Assembly: GCF_000764305.2 (NCBI RefSeq)
Contig: NW_025933399.1
Span: 425,246-489,245 of the forward strand
Length of the DNA: 64,000 nucleotides
From: Hyalella azteca
Taxonomy: Eukaryota > Arthropoda > Malacostraca > Amphipoda > Hyalellidae
Reading direction: 5' to 3'
The position numbers and the translations under genes are program-made. Positions within the stretch are counted from its first letter, which is position 1. Each line of letters starts with the position of its first letter. Below the pieces are notes generated by a model that saw only the letters and a program-made list of their open reading frames with translations, was not told the origin of the DNA and made no database searches. Shown piece by piece: positions 12,561-25,087 of the stretch.

Positions 12561-13195
12561 AGCCGACGGTGGTTGTGGCGTCCAGTACGCGTGCGACATA
12601 TACTTTTAGATTGTGGCCTGTAGCGGAGCTGTATTCTGGGTCGCAGCCTCCTGCCATTCATTACAGTTTTGATGTTCCTAGGAGTTAAGCTTCCGCTGAA
12701 TTAATCTTCAGATCAATTTGTTATAATTTTCATATTGTCTTGTTCATGTTATAGTAGTTAGTTTATAGTTCTCCAGTGTGAAGTAAAATCGTTTTTTTTC
12801 TTTTGACAGAGTAAAGTAAGTTTAAATTCCGTTCACAATTTAGAATTCAAAGGCTAGGGTACTAACCATCCATGCACGTAAGTTACTAGTGATTTGTATC
12901 TGTTGCCACGTTCATTTTTATTTGAGCCAGGAGTTGTGCGATACTGATATATTGGTTCTTTAAAATACCCATGTATACTTTTGTACTTGGTATAAATCTT
13001 ACGTTTTGTATTTTCATTTGTTCTGATGTGCGGTATTTGTCCCGCAGTTTTACAAGAAGAATAAGGAAACCCGGAATGACTATACTACTTTCCTTATCAT
13101 TGTTCCTGCCTGGCTCGATGAGGTGGCCGTTTGTAATTTAGCCAGGACAGTGGTGACATTAAATTATCTTCTGAAAATTTCTGGCAGAGAGAATG
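12561..13195 (+). repeat. Dispersed repeat family 1, copy B (~635 bp)
   Basis: This is the second copy of the segment at 2577-3220, in the same orientation about 10 kb away. It keeps the GGCGTCCAGTACGCGTGCGA start, the CTCCAGTGTGAAGTAAAATC block, the splice-like centre, TTGTTCTGATGTGCGG, TTTTACAAGAAG, and the closing CCTGGC...AGGTGGCC...GCCAGGACAG block. The inverted CCTGGC/GCCAGG pair, about 40 bp apart, is kept in both copies. No target-site duplication is visible and sequence outside the limits does not match copy A. Confidence 0.85.
12810..12877 (+). other. Exon-like block with splice signals, copy B
   Basis: GTTTTTTTTCTTTTGACAG ends at 12809 as a good acceptor. The 68-nt block ends at 12877 and is followed by the donor GTAAGT at 12878-12883. 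It aligns to 2818-2882 with indels of lengths that are not multiples of three, which argues against a shared coding frame. It is a candidate non-coding or decayed exon; splicing is inferred from motifs only. Confidence 0.4.
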
Positions 13196-15365
13196 TGAGC
13201 AGAATTTCTGCCACTCAAAGTCACGATAGGACGGAATTATCCTAATTGTATAACTAGATCAAGGCTGACTTTCCGAGCTTCTAGAGATGATGACTCGGCT
13301 ATAATAAGGCACATGTCCGAATTCAGGCAGAAGACGTTCCCAGATTTAAATATTGTTCGAACTTGGCAATAAAGGAGGCTCAATAAAAGGCTTTATTATC
13401 AACAGCTGCTCCATATTGGCTATTGGGTTTGAGCTATTATAATATTATAAAAAGCGCTAGACGCGCTCTAATGGATCGAACTTTAACACTTGGAAGATAG
13501 ATGAATTATTTTTGTTATGGCGATTAGAGATTATTAGATTATTTCTTTCACTACGAAATATTAAGTAAATTGAACTAGTTAATTTGCCCAACTTGCTAAG
13601 GTTCTCAATAATCTCAAATACAATCGTCAACAAATTGTTAGTTTCAACAAATAATGACTTTCGAGTTAAGTGCTTCCCGAAAAATGATTCATTTAAAAAC
13701 TGACGCAAAGAATTGCAGGCAGAAATTTGAAAAGTTAAATAGGCGCGAAGAAGTTTGAGTTTCCACAGAGTTCTAACTTCTGCTTGAACAAACGAGTTTT
13801 ATTTCTTTTGTATGTCGGACTGGGAAAAAATCCTGCCAAATGGGCTGAAGTTTAATCACCTAAGAACAATCGTTCACTGGAAATAAGTTCAGGTCAAATA
13901 TTCCCGCTTGCATACAAATAAGTTGGAAGAAGTATAGTGTCGGTGTATAGTAAACAACATGTTATTGAATCTGAATTATAACTAGAGCGTATTAAATGCC
14001 AGCTGTCCAAAGGAATACATCAATACATGCATTTGTCATACAATAGAAAATACTGGAAGCATGACAACATAACACATTACATTGTTATCGCCGGCAGCCG
14101 ATAGCCAACAAAAGGTCAACTATCTCAATACCACAACTTAACTCGTTAAATTGATTTTGCCTGCTGTTGATGGTAGAGCAAAAACCCTAATTTAGAAACA
14201 CAACATAACGCTGATATCGACGCGTTCATCTTCCAAATGCGTTGCAGCGTCAGGCTTGACTTCATGCCAGGGGCGCCGTTACCGTCGAGACGACATCCGC
14301 CTTCTTACTTTGCGGAGGCCGTCGGCTGACGCTCAGCGTCTTCCGCACAGGAGACTTTATCGCTGGTTGAGGCATTCTAGTCTTTTTGCCACGTGATCTT
14401 TTCAAGGATGTTTATCTTTCACACACGTTTTCGCTGCCTCAAAAACTATGTTTGAGAATGGTATTATCGTCTACCGAGCAGTCATTAAAAATTATGTTCA
14501 GAGTAAGAGTTTGATACTAGTTTCAAGGTGGTGTCGGAATTCAATATCAAATTTGACCTAATACATCTTTAAATTCGAGATCAAGACGTCGAAATCGGTT
14601 CTAAAAAATTGACACGAATTAAATAATTGCATATATTAACTGTTGTATAAAAGATTTCGTTTATTTTTAATCTTCTCTAAGGGATAATAGTGCATAATAT
14701 TGAAGAATTCGAAACACAGCTTCGTGTTATCTAGTGCCCATTATTGGGAAGCGCTTGCGGTGTTGCATGTTGCACGCTTAGGAAGAACTCAGCTTTTATG
14801 CTATTTTAGTTTAGTGTACGAAACTAAACGACATTTAAAGGTAGCAAGCACATTTGGAGCTCTGCCGCTGTCAGATAGTTTATGCGAGTACTTACGTTCT
14901 GATTTATTTTAGGCTGACGGTGCATCACTATTAGCACTCCATGTTGAAGAAATATAGCGAGACCCGTACCTTCCAATCTTTACTGCTCCGTTCACCACTT
15001 CATGGCTGTTTGGCTCTTCACTAATGCTCGTGACCTTATTATAGCACGTGGTATCGATGTATTTTATAGCCACTATAACGGGGGGTTGAGGTAAATGGTG
15101 ATGGAATAGAGATCAGAGCACAGCAGAAATTGAAGATCTTCCCTATAGTTAGCTTAACGAACAAATTTGGTCGTCAAATGTGGACCTGCTAAGTGGCCAA
15201 TTCCCTTTGTGTTCAACGTTTCTCGCGACTTTCAAAGTGTAATTCTGGCACCTTCAGGTCGCGTGAGATGGATCGAGCCACTTTAGCACAATGGACTCAG
15301 GGCTTAATCGCTGTCTGGGATATTTCTGTCATTTAATAAAACTGAATTTCATTTACTCTCAAAAA
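13196..15365. other. Non-coding stretch with GC-richer patch
   Basis: No gene is recognised. A GC-richer patch at about 14220-14360 contains several short self-complementary words (for example GCCGTCGGCTGACG) but no definable RNA or repeat. Open frames are below 85 codons and featureless. Confidence 0.5.
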
Positions 15366-15470
15366 TGTTCTCTGTCTCCGTCTAATTGCACAGCTATCGT
15401 AGCGAGCAAAATTGCACTTCATTTTGAAAAAACAATGTTCTTTGTCTCTTTCTAACAGCATAACTATCCT

Positions 15471-15614
15471 AAGAATTTAAAAGCAAAGAAAAGTCCACAA
15501 AAATTCATATCTTTATAGAAAACGTTTTCTATATAGATATAAATATTTGTGGACTTTTCTTTGCTTTTAAATTCTAAGTTAATTTGCGATTTAAGCAAAC
15601 AAGTGATATAAATT
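15471..15614. mobile_element. 144-bp palindromic insertion with 12-bp direct repeats
   Basis: The direct repeat CATAACTATCCT lies at 15459-15470 and again at 15615-15626. Between them is a 144-bp segment whose first 105 bp are almost entirely the palindrome at 15472-15575. The flanking tandem unit supplies an uninterrupted version of the site, so an insertion that duplicated 12 bp of target is the simplest reading. No known family gives this exact combination to my knowledge. A local template-switch duplication is the main alternative. Confidence 0.6.
15472..15575. repeat. 104-bp near-perfect palindrome (52-bp arms, no spacer)
   Basis: The left arm begins AGAATTTAAAAGCAAAGAAA and the right arm ends with its complement. 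The centre is AACGTT at 15521-15526. The arms differ at 3 of 52 positions, all in the inner 22 bp, and the outer 30 bp match perfectly. A transcript from either strand would fold into one long hairpin. Candidate roles are a fold-back element or a hairpin small-RNA precursor; the sequence alone cannot tell. Confidence 0.95.
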
Positions 15615-15660
15615 CATAACTATCCTCGCGCGTAAAATTGTACTTCTTGAAAAGCACGTT

Positions 15661-17017
15661 CTGACCTGACATTAAATGTACGAATGCTCATCGGTCGCAA
15701 CTTAACGAGCGCTATTCAGCATAACGGAGGCTTGTTCAGGTCATGCAACTTTGGCGCAACAATCACGACAACCTCCTCACGGTTTTACAATTTGAGCATA
15801 GCCGTAATAGAAGTTTTTATTAAAAGAAAACTCAAAGAATCAAATAGACTATATGAGAAAATTTTTATTTTAAAAGTGGATATATTATAAAATGTGTATT
15901 TGAGCAAGCATTTGAGCACCCCTAACTTAAAACTACAATTACTCATCTGGTTATGAACATATATGAGTGAAAATAATTTCGGTACTCGAACTTTTATTGT
16001 GTGATCGTTAAGGTAAGGATGACTAAGTTTGAGATCTGTTTCTTTTTAATCATGTTTATCAAAATGTTAGTCATATCTTGAAATTTATTATTAAAAAAGT
16101 GAAAGCTCATCATAACAACCACATTAGCGAAATTTCAGAGCCGTTATTGCTTTCATTTGTGTTATGTAAATACGTCAAAAAACTAATTGTAGAAAAGCGT
16201 CAAAAATTAATTGTTAATTTGTCAAAAATCAGATTGAATGCCCCCCACCCCCCCAAAAAATTCGGAATTTATAATGCTGTTACTTTGAGTCTTTGAATGA
16301 TGAAGGACTGAAATATTAATTCTAAACTGTTCGGAAAAAATTCATGTTCCTTACTGGAGAAAATGTCTGAATTATCATGGAAACAGTAATTAATGTTGTT
16401 CCTCAACACATACATTACTGTATCGCTTTCACTAGCAAATAATCCACCAGCAATTTTCCTTTTTCCTCCTTTTGCGCTGAATTTTTTAGTATTGCAGCGA
16501 AAACTTTGGACAGGGCAGAAATTTCTTGAGCTGGTCCGTGAACAAAAGTATTGAGGCATTTTTCAAGAATTTTTTGTCTGTAGATCGAGAAGGTAATGGC
16601 AAAACTCTCGAATAACTTTTGTCTGAATATATTGGTACCGTGCGCTGTTCTGAAAGAAACTTACCTCGAAAGAAAAAAGTGGATCGTGGGTCTACTTAAT
16701 TGAAATTTTTTATTTTATAACAACTGCAGTGAGTTAAACTAAATTTAGCTGTTGGACATGGATAAGATATTGACAATCCCATGAATAGACAATGAAGGAG
16801 CCATCGCTTTAATTTAAAGGAAATGATAGAAATCCAACGAACAGGGGACGTGATTTGACGTTTATGATGCCCGTAAACTGAAATTAATGGCCTGCAATTG
16901 ATGCGATGCAGACAAACTTAAATCTTCTGGAACGAGCTGAAAGTTCCCCCAAAAATGAACGAAACGATCACTAAACATTTCTGACTACCGCAGAAATAAA
17001 CGTAATCAATAAAAGTT
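15661..17017. other. AT-rich non-coding stretch
   Basis: No gene is seen. There is a C-run and A-run at about 16240-16260 (CCCCCCACCCCCCCAAAAAA). The open frame at 16269-16559 on the minus strand (96 codons) has no recognisable family feature and ordinary AT-rich composition. Confidence 0.5.
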
Positions 17018-17018
17018 N

Positions 17019-17216
17019 TGCGGTCGTCGCTGTTCATCGCTACCTAATATATGCGGTCGTCGCTGTTCATCGCTACCTAATATATGCGGTCGTCGATGTT
17101 CATCAGTACCTAATATATGCGGTCGTCGCTGTTCATCGCTACCCAATATATGCGGTCGTCGCTGTTCATTGCTACCTAATATATGTGGGCTACACTGTCC
17201 ATCGCTAACTAATATA
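17019..17216. repeat. 33-bp minisatellite, 6 units, N at its left edge
   Basis: TGCGGTCGTCGCTGTTCATC starts at 17019, 17052, 17085, 17118 and 17151, exactly 33 bp apart. A diverged sixth unit (TGTGGGCTACACTGTCCATC) starts at 17184. The inner units are nearly identical. The undetermined base at 17018 touches the first unit, so the array may be collapsed or truncated in the assembly. Confidence 0.95.
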
Positions 17217-20200
17217 CACTAAACATGTCCACCTACGAGGTGGTTCCGAACTACCGAACTTGTTTCTTTTCTTTGTCGTCTCTGACCATCAAGATCGAAC
17301 TGTGTATTTCGGCGATCCTGCGACTGATATAGTCACATTATAGTCATAGATTATAGGCATTCGCAGTCGTCGACCGAAGTAGTTTTCATATATATATTTT
17401 TTGTCTGTAGAAACTAGTGACGACAATGTAATGATAGAATACAGCTCAATATTTTCTATTGGCTGAATATATTTCAGATTTTTAGTCAAAAAATGAATTA
17501 CTTTCTCAAAAAATTTCAAAAAAATCCTGCGGTTTTATCAAGCTTGCCTTGTTACATGACTCGTCCCAATTTCTCGTTCGTTAGTTTGAAAAATTTCACC
17601 GTGTTTATTTTTCTCTGACAATTCCGGCTTGTCAAAATTTGTAAATTTGTTTCGACAGTTTGTAGTGGAGTCATGAATTTCAACCTAATTTTTATTGATT
17701 TGAATTTGCTGCAGAGTTCACGAATTTACACAAAACTTTAACAAATTTACAATATGTTTCGAAGTCGGATTTGGTTAAATTCTACAAAGTCGGGCATCCA
17801 GTCGAATATGCTAAACTATACGATTACAGTTTTACAGTTTCTGGATTTCATTTAGGGTTCAATTTTCGATCATACATAGCTTGCTTTTAAATATGTTTTA
17901 TCAACATACGTAGATCAAGGTTTTGCCTTACCTATTGGTTTCCATAATTTCTTCATTAACACAAATTTAATTTCAAACTATTTACTCACACTCTCCTTAA
18001 AATCAAAATTTTGTTTAATTTTTTCTAATATATATAAATGGTAGGTTTAGATGAGTCCTGTTATTGGAGGAGGATCGTCTCCGTAGACTTTCATCAGTCG
18101 GAGGCTCTGTAAGGCTCGCCGGATTACGAGATCACGGCCTGCACTGTAGCTGCCGATGCTGTGGCCCACGCCCGATCGGTACCTTGAACTTCTATGTTCT
18201 TACTTTTGATTTGCTGTCTGTGTCAGTCTAATACTTAATTGTCGTGATTCAGGGTTCTCTCTCAGGATAATTTTTTGTGTGAGGACTAGTCGTTTGACTG
18301 TGATTTCAAGTCTACGAACTCCTTCAATTTCGTTGTCAGTTTTCAGTTTGTTAGACATTTTCCGTCTCACGTTCATCGTTTCAAACATAAATCTCGCTAT
18401 TTTACCTGCATAATTTTCATTTGAGCAAAGAAAAATTGAGCTTCTTGAGTTGTTTTATTAATGAAGTTATATGCTACAATCTATGAGAAGATTCTTATGT
18501 CGTAAGTTCATTAGTTTTATTCAAAATATTTTTGATCAATCTATTCAATGCAATAATTGACTTTTCAGTCAGTTGCCTTTGCAATACACTGACTGATTCA
18601 TTCATTTCATTGCGTTCGGTGCATAAGCTAATTTATTTTTCCCTTCCGAATGTTCCACTTTCCCTTTAATTTTTAAAATTCATCGCATAAGTTCTTAGTT
18701 TATTCTATCCCTTAGATTGATGATAATATGTCATTTTCATATACACAACGATTTAGATATATAGCGAAGTTTTGTTTTTACATATTCTCGTCTTCTAATG
18801 TTACATTGTAATGTATGGTTACATTGTAATGCATTGTTACATCTTGTTTTTTTCTTTTTGTTTCTTTAATCTTGGCCCATCTTATTCCCCTCATCTGTGT
18901 ATATGATGAGTTTAATTCCTTTATTCTATCCCCGAATTTCATCCGTAAGTTCATCCCTGTGCGCCATCATTGCATTGTGCCGCCATCTCACGTCAATATG
19001 AGGCGGTATGTCGAATGCTAATGGTGTTGCCGGCCGCATGCTGCAGCCCAAGGTAATTACGTCGGGCAGAATGCACAGCATCTCTGACGAGGTAATTCAG
19101 AAGAGGTTTATGGACTGCACTAAAATTATATAAGAAAACTTGCAGATACTAAACATGGGACACGCAGGCATGGATGAGCCAACCCGGGAGTGACATTCAA
19201 GTGATGCTCGTTCTGAGGTTAATAGATGTGGCTCAAATACTTTTTTGCTGATGAGTTGCAGCCGGTGAGCCATAGACATGATTATTTGAAATTTTCAAGT
19301 TTTGAGAGAGCTTTTAAGAATTAAAGTTAAGATAAATTCAAGAAGATCGGCCGAAACAAAGTGTGGGTTTCGAACCTATGATAACAACTCTACGGAATTT
19401 GAAACCAGCATTCAATTTACTCCCCACGATACATTATATGCTTTGACAGGCCAAGGTCTTCACCCATGCCATACGCAAAGTTCCTGATAAAAATGCATGG
19501 GCGAGCGAATGTTCGGTGCTGGCGGGAATTCTCGGCCGGGGCAGTTATTATTTTTCTTTATTGCCGCACCTCGAGGCTGCTTCAACCAGCTTGTCGGTAA
19601 TGAGAAACTTGTTGAAAATATACATGACTTCTGTTTCCCTGCCCCACTTCGGTGAGTGGTTCTTATAGAGTGTCTGTTTGTACTACGTCCTGGCACACGA
19701 TGGTTCATCGGGCGATGGATGAAAACGGAGGATGGTGATGATGATGTCGTGAAACTGTTGGTATGTCTGTCGTTTAGCAAAATATTTAAATAAGAGATTA
19801 GCATATTATTTTGTGTATTTGATGTAAAAATATGACGTAGTCTAAGACGAAATGTGTAATTTATCCGTCGCTCAGTCTCGCAGTAAATAATATTCGCAAA
19901 TGGAGTTCTGTGCTTCTGTATTTTCGCACTCAGATTTGTGTATTAGCTCTGTGTGAGCTGATGTGCTGTGTTAGCTGTGTATGATGAGTAATAAGATTTT
20001 GATGTGTTAGTCCATACAGTACAATAGAGTGATGATTAGCTGGGATCATTCTCAATTTGCCGACATTATCATTCATCCCTAACAAACACCTAGAACATAT
20101 TATATGTATTTAAAGCTTCTCTAATGATTGTACCCTGAATCTGAAACCCTGAAACCCCTAATGATTGTACCCTGAAATAATGAAGAGCGAAATCCGCGCA

Positions 20201-23200
20201 TTATAAATAATCCTTCATTAAAAATACAAATGGCATGAATGAATAATATTGCTCTCAAATTTAGAAATTATAACCTCTAGTAATGATAATGTCAATTCAA
20301 TAAAATATAAACAAGTACTGCTCAAAGTCGAGAGTTGATTCTTTGCAATGATTATAATTAAAAACGATGTATGCCTTCATGTGAGGAGGGAAAAATGTGA
20401 AAAATTAAATTTCTTCTCTTTATTACTTCCTACATCTATTCTGTGTTATTTTTACCTTTAAATGAACCAAGGCAAGTGTAATGATTATAATTTTTATAAT
20501 TTGTTTTATAATTTGTTGTTTGCAATGAAAATGTTTTCATTGCATAGGAGATGAGTCTTCAGCAATGATATTGGTTGTACAATTTATTTTAGATTGATTA
20601 AGTAATACACGCGCTCGATGCGTGCTTTATTCAGGTCTTTAATTACCTCTAGTGTGCAATCTCGAACATTTACTTTCGTGTTCTTACAAATTATAATTTT
20701 CTAACCTAATATTGAGTTATGTATCAATAATTAAGCTTTAAAATACTCTCTATTCTTTTGCATCAGGACTGTTTTTTTTCTTGATAGGGAAATTTTTATC
20801 CATATTATCCTTGTAAAACAAACGGTCTTTGAAGATCGTTTGGTACAACATTAAATATGCTCGCAGTATTCATCAACTAGTTTGAAGTCACCGAAGCAAA
20901 TCAAACCCAATAACAAACTTAACTCGTTGAAAACATTAATATATATCTTGATATTTTTTTTTTATAAATGATTTTTTCGTTATAGTAAATATGTTTCTAT
21001 CATGAGCGGCTGTAGTTCCGCTCTGCGGAAACCGCAGAAAAACAGAAGCCGATCGCAGGAACATTTCATCAGCACACCGCGTCCTCCAATATATTTCTTG
21101 TGTGTGTTTGGGCTTAGAAAGAGAGACTAATTATGGCTCGTATGTCATAGGCTCGTCGGGAGGAAATTGAAAAATATTAGGACTGCATTTATTTGATGGC
21201 TTTTCAGTCACCGTGAAATATACAGCGCTGAGAAATTTTCCGTGAGCCATAAATGGATTTTTATTAGGTTTGTTTTGTTAAAAAATAAATATGATTAGTG
21301 AAACCTGAAAAAATCTAATCCCGTAGTTATATTGCTCTGAATAATTAAATCTCTCTAACGATCGACTACCATTGCTGATTTATTTGGATCTGTTCTTGTT
21401 TCTATCATTTGAAATTTTGAAAAAAAACTTATATTCATTTCCACAAAACTTTCTTCCGATATGTCTCGTAAGGCGATCGAAAAATATAAATGAATGAAAG
21501 CGCAGAGAATTGAAAAAATTGCGACCCGTGCAAAGTTAGAGTTAATTTATTGCTTGGAACTTTGAATAAGCAATTTTTTCCATCGCTCGAGATAAATATT
21601 TTACATTTATATTAGAAATTTTAGTACTAATGACAGAATTTTAATGACAAAAAGCAAACATTCGCAAAAAAATCTTCGTAACATTAGAGCTTAATATTGG
21701 CCAGTAATAGACGATGCCATTTCACTCGAAACGTTCCAAGTTGTTCAGAAATATACACAACATTTATATGCATATATGTGAATAAATGTGGCACAAAAAA
21801 TGAGCTTTACTTTAACACGTGGGCACTCTTGCAAAGGCTCTAGGCCTTGGTTTTCTTTCTGTTTGAGTTTGGATGAACGTGTTTTCGCTGATGAAATTAC
21901 CCGAAAGTTGCCAAGTTACTTCTAACTTCCCACGTTAAGTCTAATCTTTGGGTAATAATCTAAGTTACACCCCTGGTTGCCTTGGAATTAAGATTTGAGA
22001 ATAAATTGCGAAGCTTATGTGAAAATTTACCAAGCAACATGAAGTTTCAATCCGCAGCATTTTTAAATTTTCACAGATGTCTTACTATAACAAAGTCACG
22101 ATTTTTTCTCACGTGGCTACAGACAGGTTGGAGATGAAGAGTTTTGTCGCTGATTTACTGACCTAATTGGTTGGATATCTAACTCTGTGATCAAAGTATT
22201 GATAGCCGGAGGTTTCCGGCAAAAGTTTTAATTAGCACAGCTTCTTTGATCATCCGTACAGGCCGGGCAAATTGTGAGGGAATAAACTGTCGTAAGTTTG
22301 TAGCATTCTTTTCAATAAACCTAGAGCCTAGTTGATACGGACAGCGACACGTCGAATTATTTTTCAACCCTGAAGTTAATTTCTGGAGAAAATTTAAGTT
22401 TCGCGACCGTACTGTTGTATTTTGTTTCTTCGCATTCTTCAAATGCATGTAAGCTTGTCAAATGCACACCTAATGTAAACTAAATATTGTTATTGCAGAC
22501 TTGGCCGATTTTATTTATATTTATCTGAGCATAAATAAATAACTGTTATCGCATGTCAGTCGGGTAGTCATTCACGATGACCGTAGGTCTACCACAGTCG
22601 ACTGAAAGCTTTAATTAAATAGATAACACGCCTCTAAAGGCTCGAGTCGGCCACCCTGACGACAACGTCTCGTGAGGCCTCGTCCAGCGATGCTCACAGG
22701 TTTGGTTCATGGGACTAGATGGACAATATAGGAAGAATTATAAAAATTACTCTGATTTTGAAATAGATTCAGTAACTTCAGAAAAATCGTAACCTGCAAA
22801 CAAGTATTATAGTGCGTATTAGTTATTATAACATTTTTATTATTATTTTATTTTACATTAAAATCGCCATTCTATCCCTAATTTCCATATTAATAAATTA
22901 GGACGAATTAGAATATTTTTTTTAACATTTTAAAGAGATATAAAAGTTGAAAAATAATCATGTACGGTGTTTAAAAGAATTGTTTTTGGTTCTGCATCTA
23001 TTCATATGGCCAGAGTTAAATTCACCAGACAACTTGATTGGTCCGGTGGAAGTGATAGTATATTTAGTATTGCCGAGCAGCAACTCGTGTTTTTAATTTA
23101 AATTGAAATATATTCAGTTTCATAATTCATCACGCCTTAAAATTATTGACGACAAAGGTTCAGGAATGAATTAATTTCTCACGAAGTTGAAAAAAACGTA

Positions 23201-23407
23201 ATAAAATAAATGAATTATGAGCATTAAAAAATGAAAATTTTCTATAGCGTGTTGATAAATTTCCGAAAAATGTTTTGAATTCTGATATTTTTTCCATTTA
23301 TTAGTTCTGAAAGACTATCAAAGCTTGCCGAAATGAAAACGATTGCCGACGGAAATTAAATGAGAGAACGGAGTTTTCTGGAAATTCAGTTATTCTCATC
23401 ATTATAA
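17217..23407. other. AT-rich non-coding stretch, about 6.2 kb
   Basis: No gene or RNA is recognised. Small features only: an 18-bp direct repeat (GTTACATTGTAATG) at 18800-18842, a short duplicated ATGATTGTACCCTGAA at about 20122 and 20160, and GC-richer patches near 18060-18180, 19020-19080 and 22620-22700 with no definable unit. The open frame at 19460-19804 on the minus strand (114 codons, serine and arginine rich) has no family motif and I do not call it a gene. Confidence 0.5.
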
Positions 23408-23556
23408 GTTTACTATTTATTTGTTGGTCTCATCACATTAATTTTTACTATTTCTTTGTGGTCTCATCATAATAATTTATTTATTATATATTATAATTTT
23501 AATTTATTTATAAATATATTATTTATACTACTTATTTGGAGTCCTAACATATTAAT
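23408..23556. repeat. Degenerate ~34-bp repeat, 3 units
   Basis: TTTACTATTTATTTGTTGGT at 23409 and TTTACTATTTCTTTGTGGTC at about 23444 are adjacent units, each ending CTCATCA followed by AT-rich sequence. A third (TTATACTACTTATTTGGAGT) at about 23523 is separated by an AT-rich tract of about 45 bp. This is an old, decayed tandem repeat. Confidence 0.6.
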
Positions 23557-24023
23557 TTCACCCGTTTTCTAGGAGTTGTTCTTGCTTTGCTTAAAACTCA
23601 ATGCACTCATGGCAACAAGTTAACAAAACACAACTGTCGTCTCAGGAAAGCAGAAAGCACAAGCAATGTCACAGAGAAAGCAACGCGCACTCTGGTGGCT
23701 TCTAGTCTGATAGATTTAATTAAGTAATTCCCGTACAAGACATGACTGAGGGAATAACCTAGTGTTAGCGGCAAGAAGAAGTGAGGTTGTCATAGTTCAT
23801 GACAACATTTTTTTATTTTTCATTGTGGGATGCTTGCTTCTATAAATAGTATGTGACAATTATTACAGCATGCTTGTCACCGTAAACATTATGCGCATGG
23901 AAATAGACCAAGTCAGGCTCCTGCATATGATGCGCTTTCTCATGCCAATATTCTCGGCATGAAATATTCTTGTGAACAAACGGGAATGAATCACAGTAGC
24001 AACGTACTTTTAGCTTTAAATTT

Positions 24024-24527
24024 TAAGCGTGATATTGCATACTCAGAAATCCATAAAATTAAGCGTGATATTGTGTACACAAAAATACATAAAATTAATC
24101 GTGATATTACATACGGAGAAATACATAAAATTAAGCGTTATATTACATACGCAGAAATACATAAAATTAAGCGAGATATTGCATACACAGATATACATAA
24201 AATTAAGCGTTATATTACAAACGCAGAAATACATAAAATTAAGCGAGATATTGCATACACAGAAATACATAAAATTAAGCGAGATATTGCATACAGAGAA
24301 ATACATAAAATTAGGCGTTATATTACATACGCAGAAATACATAAAATTAAGCGAGATATTGCATACAGAGAAATACATAAAATTAAGCGTTGTATTACAT
24401 ACGCAGAAATACATAAAATCAAGCGAGATATTGCATACACAGATATGCATAAAATTAAGCGTTGTATTACATACGCAGAAATACATAAAATTAAGCGAGA
24501 TATTGCATACACAGAAATGCATAAATG
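24024..24527. repeat. 36-bp minisatellite, 14 units, partly 72-bp dimers
   Basis: Units start with TAAGCG every 36 bp from 24024 to 24492 and end in ATACATAAAAT. Two types can be told apart. Type A reads GAGATATTGCATACACAG and type B reads TT(A/G)TATTACATACGCAG. From unit 4 onward they mostly alternate, with one A-A doublet, giving a 72-bp higher-order unit. Period 36 is a multiple of three and all three long frames across it (two plus, one minus) are open at once, for example with the 12-residue repeat RDIAYTEIHKIK. That pattern is expected of repeat DNA without stops and is not evidence for a protein. Confidence 0.97.
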
Positions 24528-25087
24528 CTAGTATGCGCCACAAGGTTATATCTCCAGTCGAAGTAGGGTTCCCTGAACAGCACAATTAACATTTATAATT
24601 AAGAGATTTGTTTTGAGGCCTATTGCGAAGGTTGTTTGCATGGATTATAAACATGAATGAAATTTGAGTTGAATTTTTTCTTTTTCAAGTTAATCAAGCA
24701 GTCGTCGGTGCGATGACATAATGACTTTTATTCTCAGACGGAACTAATGAGGTTCAAAGTTAAGCCTTTGAAGAGAATCAACAAGAAGCAAGTAATTAAA
24801 GTGAGAAGTAATTTCAAGGTTAGAAAATTCCTGCCCTGAACGCTGATTAATTAATGGCGCAAGAAGAAGTCATGAACATGAAAGAACTGATCCAGCATCG
24901 TTCCGACTGACAGGGCAATGTAATCTGTTCAATTATCTGTTCCTGAGAAATCTTGAAGAAAATGCCGACTAATTCTAACAGATACAACAAATTAATGGCT
25001 AGTATATCAAACATCGTCTAATGAAAAAAAGTAAATCAGAAAATATTGATTAAATTATTTGAAAATCAAGTGACATTTTGCGAGAAC
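24528..25087. other. Short non-coding spacer between two arrays
   Basis: About 560 bp of ordinary AT-rich sequence lies between the 36-bp and 28-bp arrays. No gene or structured repeat was seen. Confidence 0.55.

Larger units (their letters stand above)
15366..15660. repeat. Two ~70-bp tandem units, second one interrupted
   Basis: Unit 1 (15366-15435) runs TGTTCTCTGTCTCC...CAGCTATCGTAGCG...AAAATTGCACTTC. Unit 2 starts at 15436 with TGTTCTTTGTCTC...CATAACTATCCT, breaks at 15470, and resumes after 15626 with CGCGCGTAAAATTGTACTTC. Unit 1 therefore shows what unit 2 looked like before the insertion at 15471. Confidence 0.7.

Noticed and set aside
19355..19400. TTTCGAACC word resembling a tRNA B-box complement
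   Set aside because: No paired T-stem, no A-box at the right distance and no acceptor stem could be drawn on either strand.
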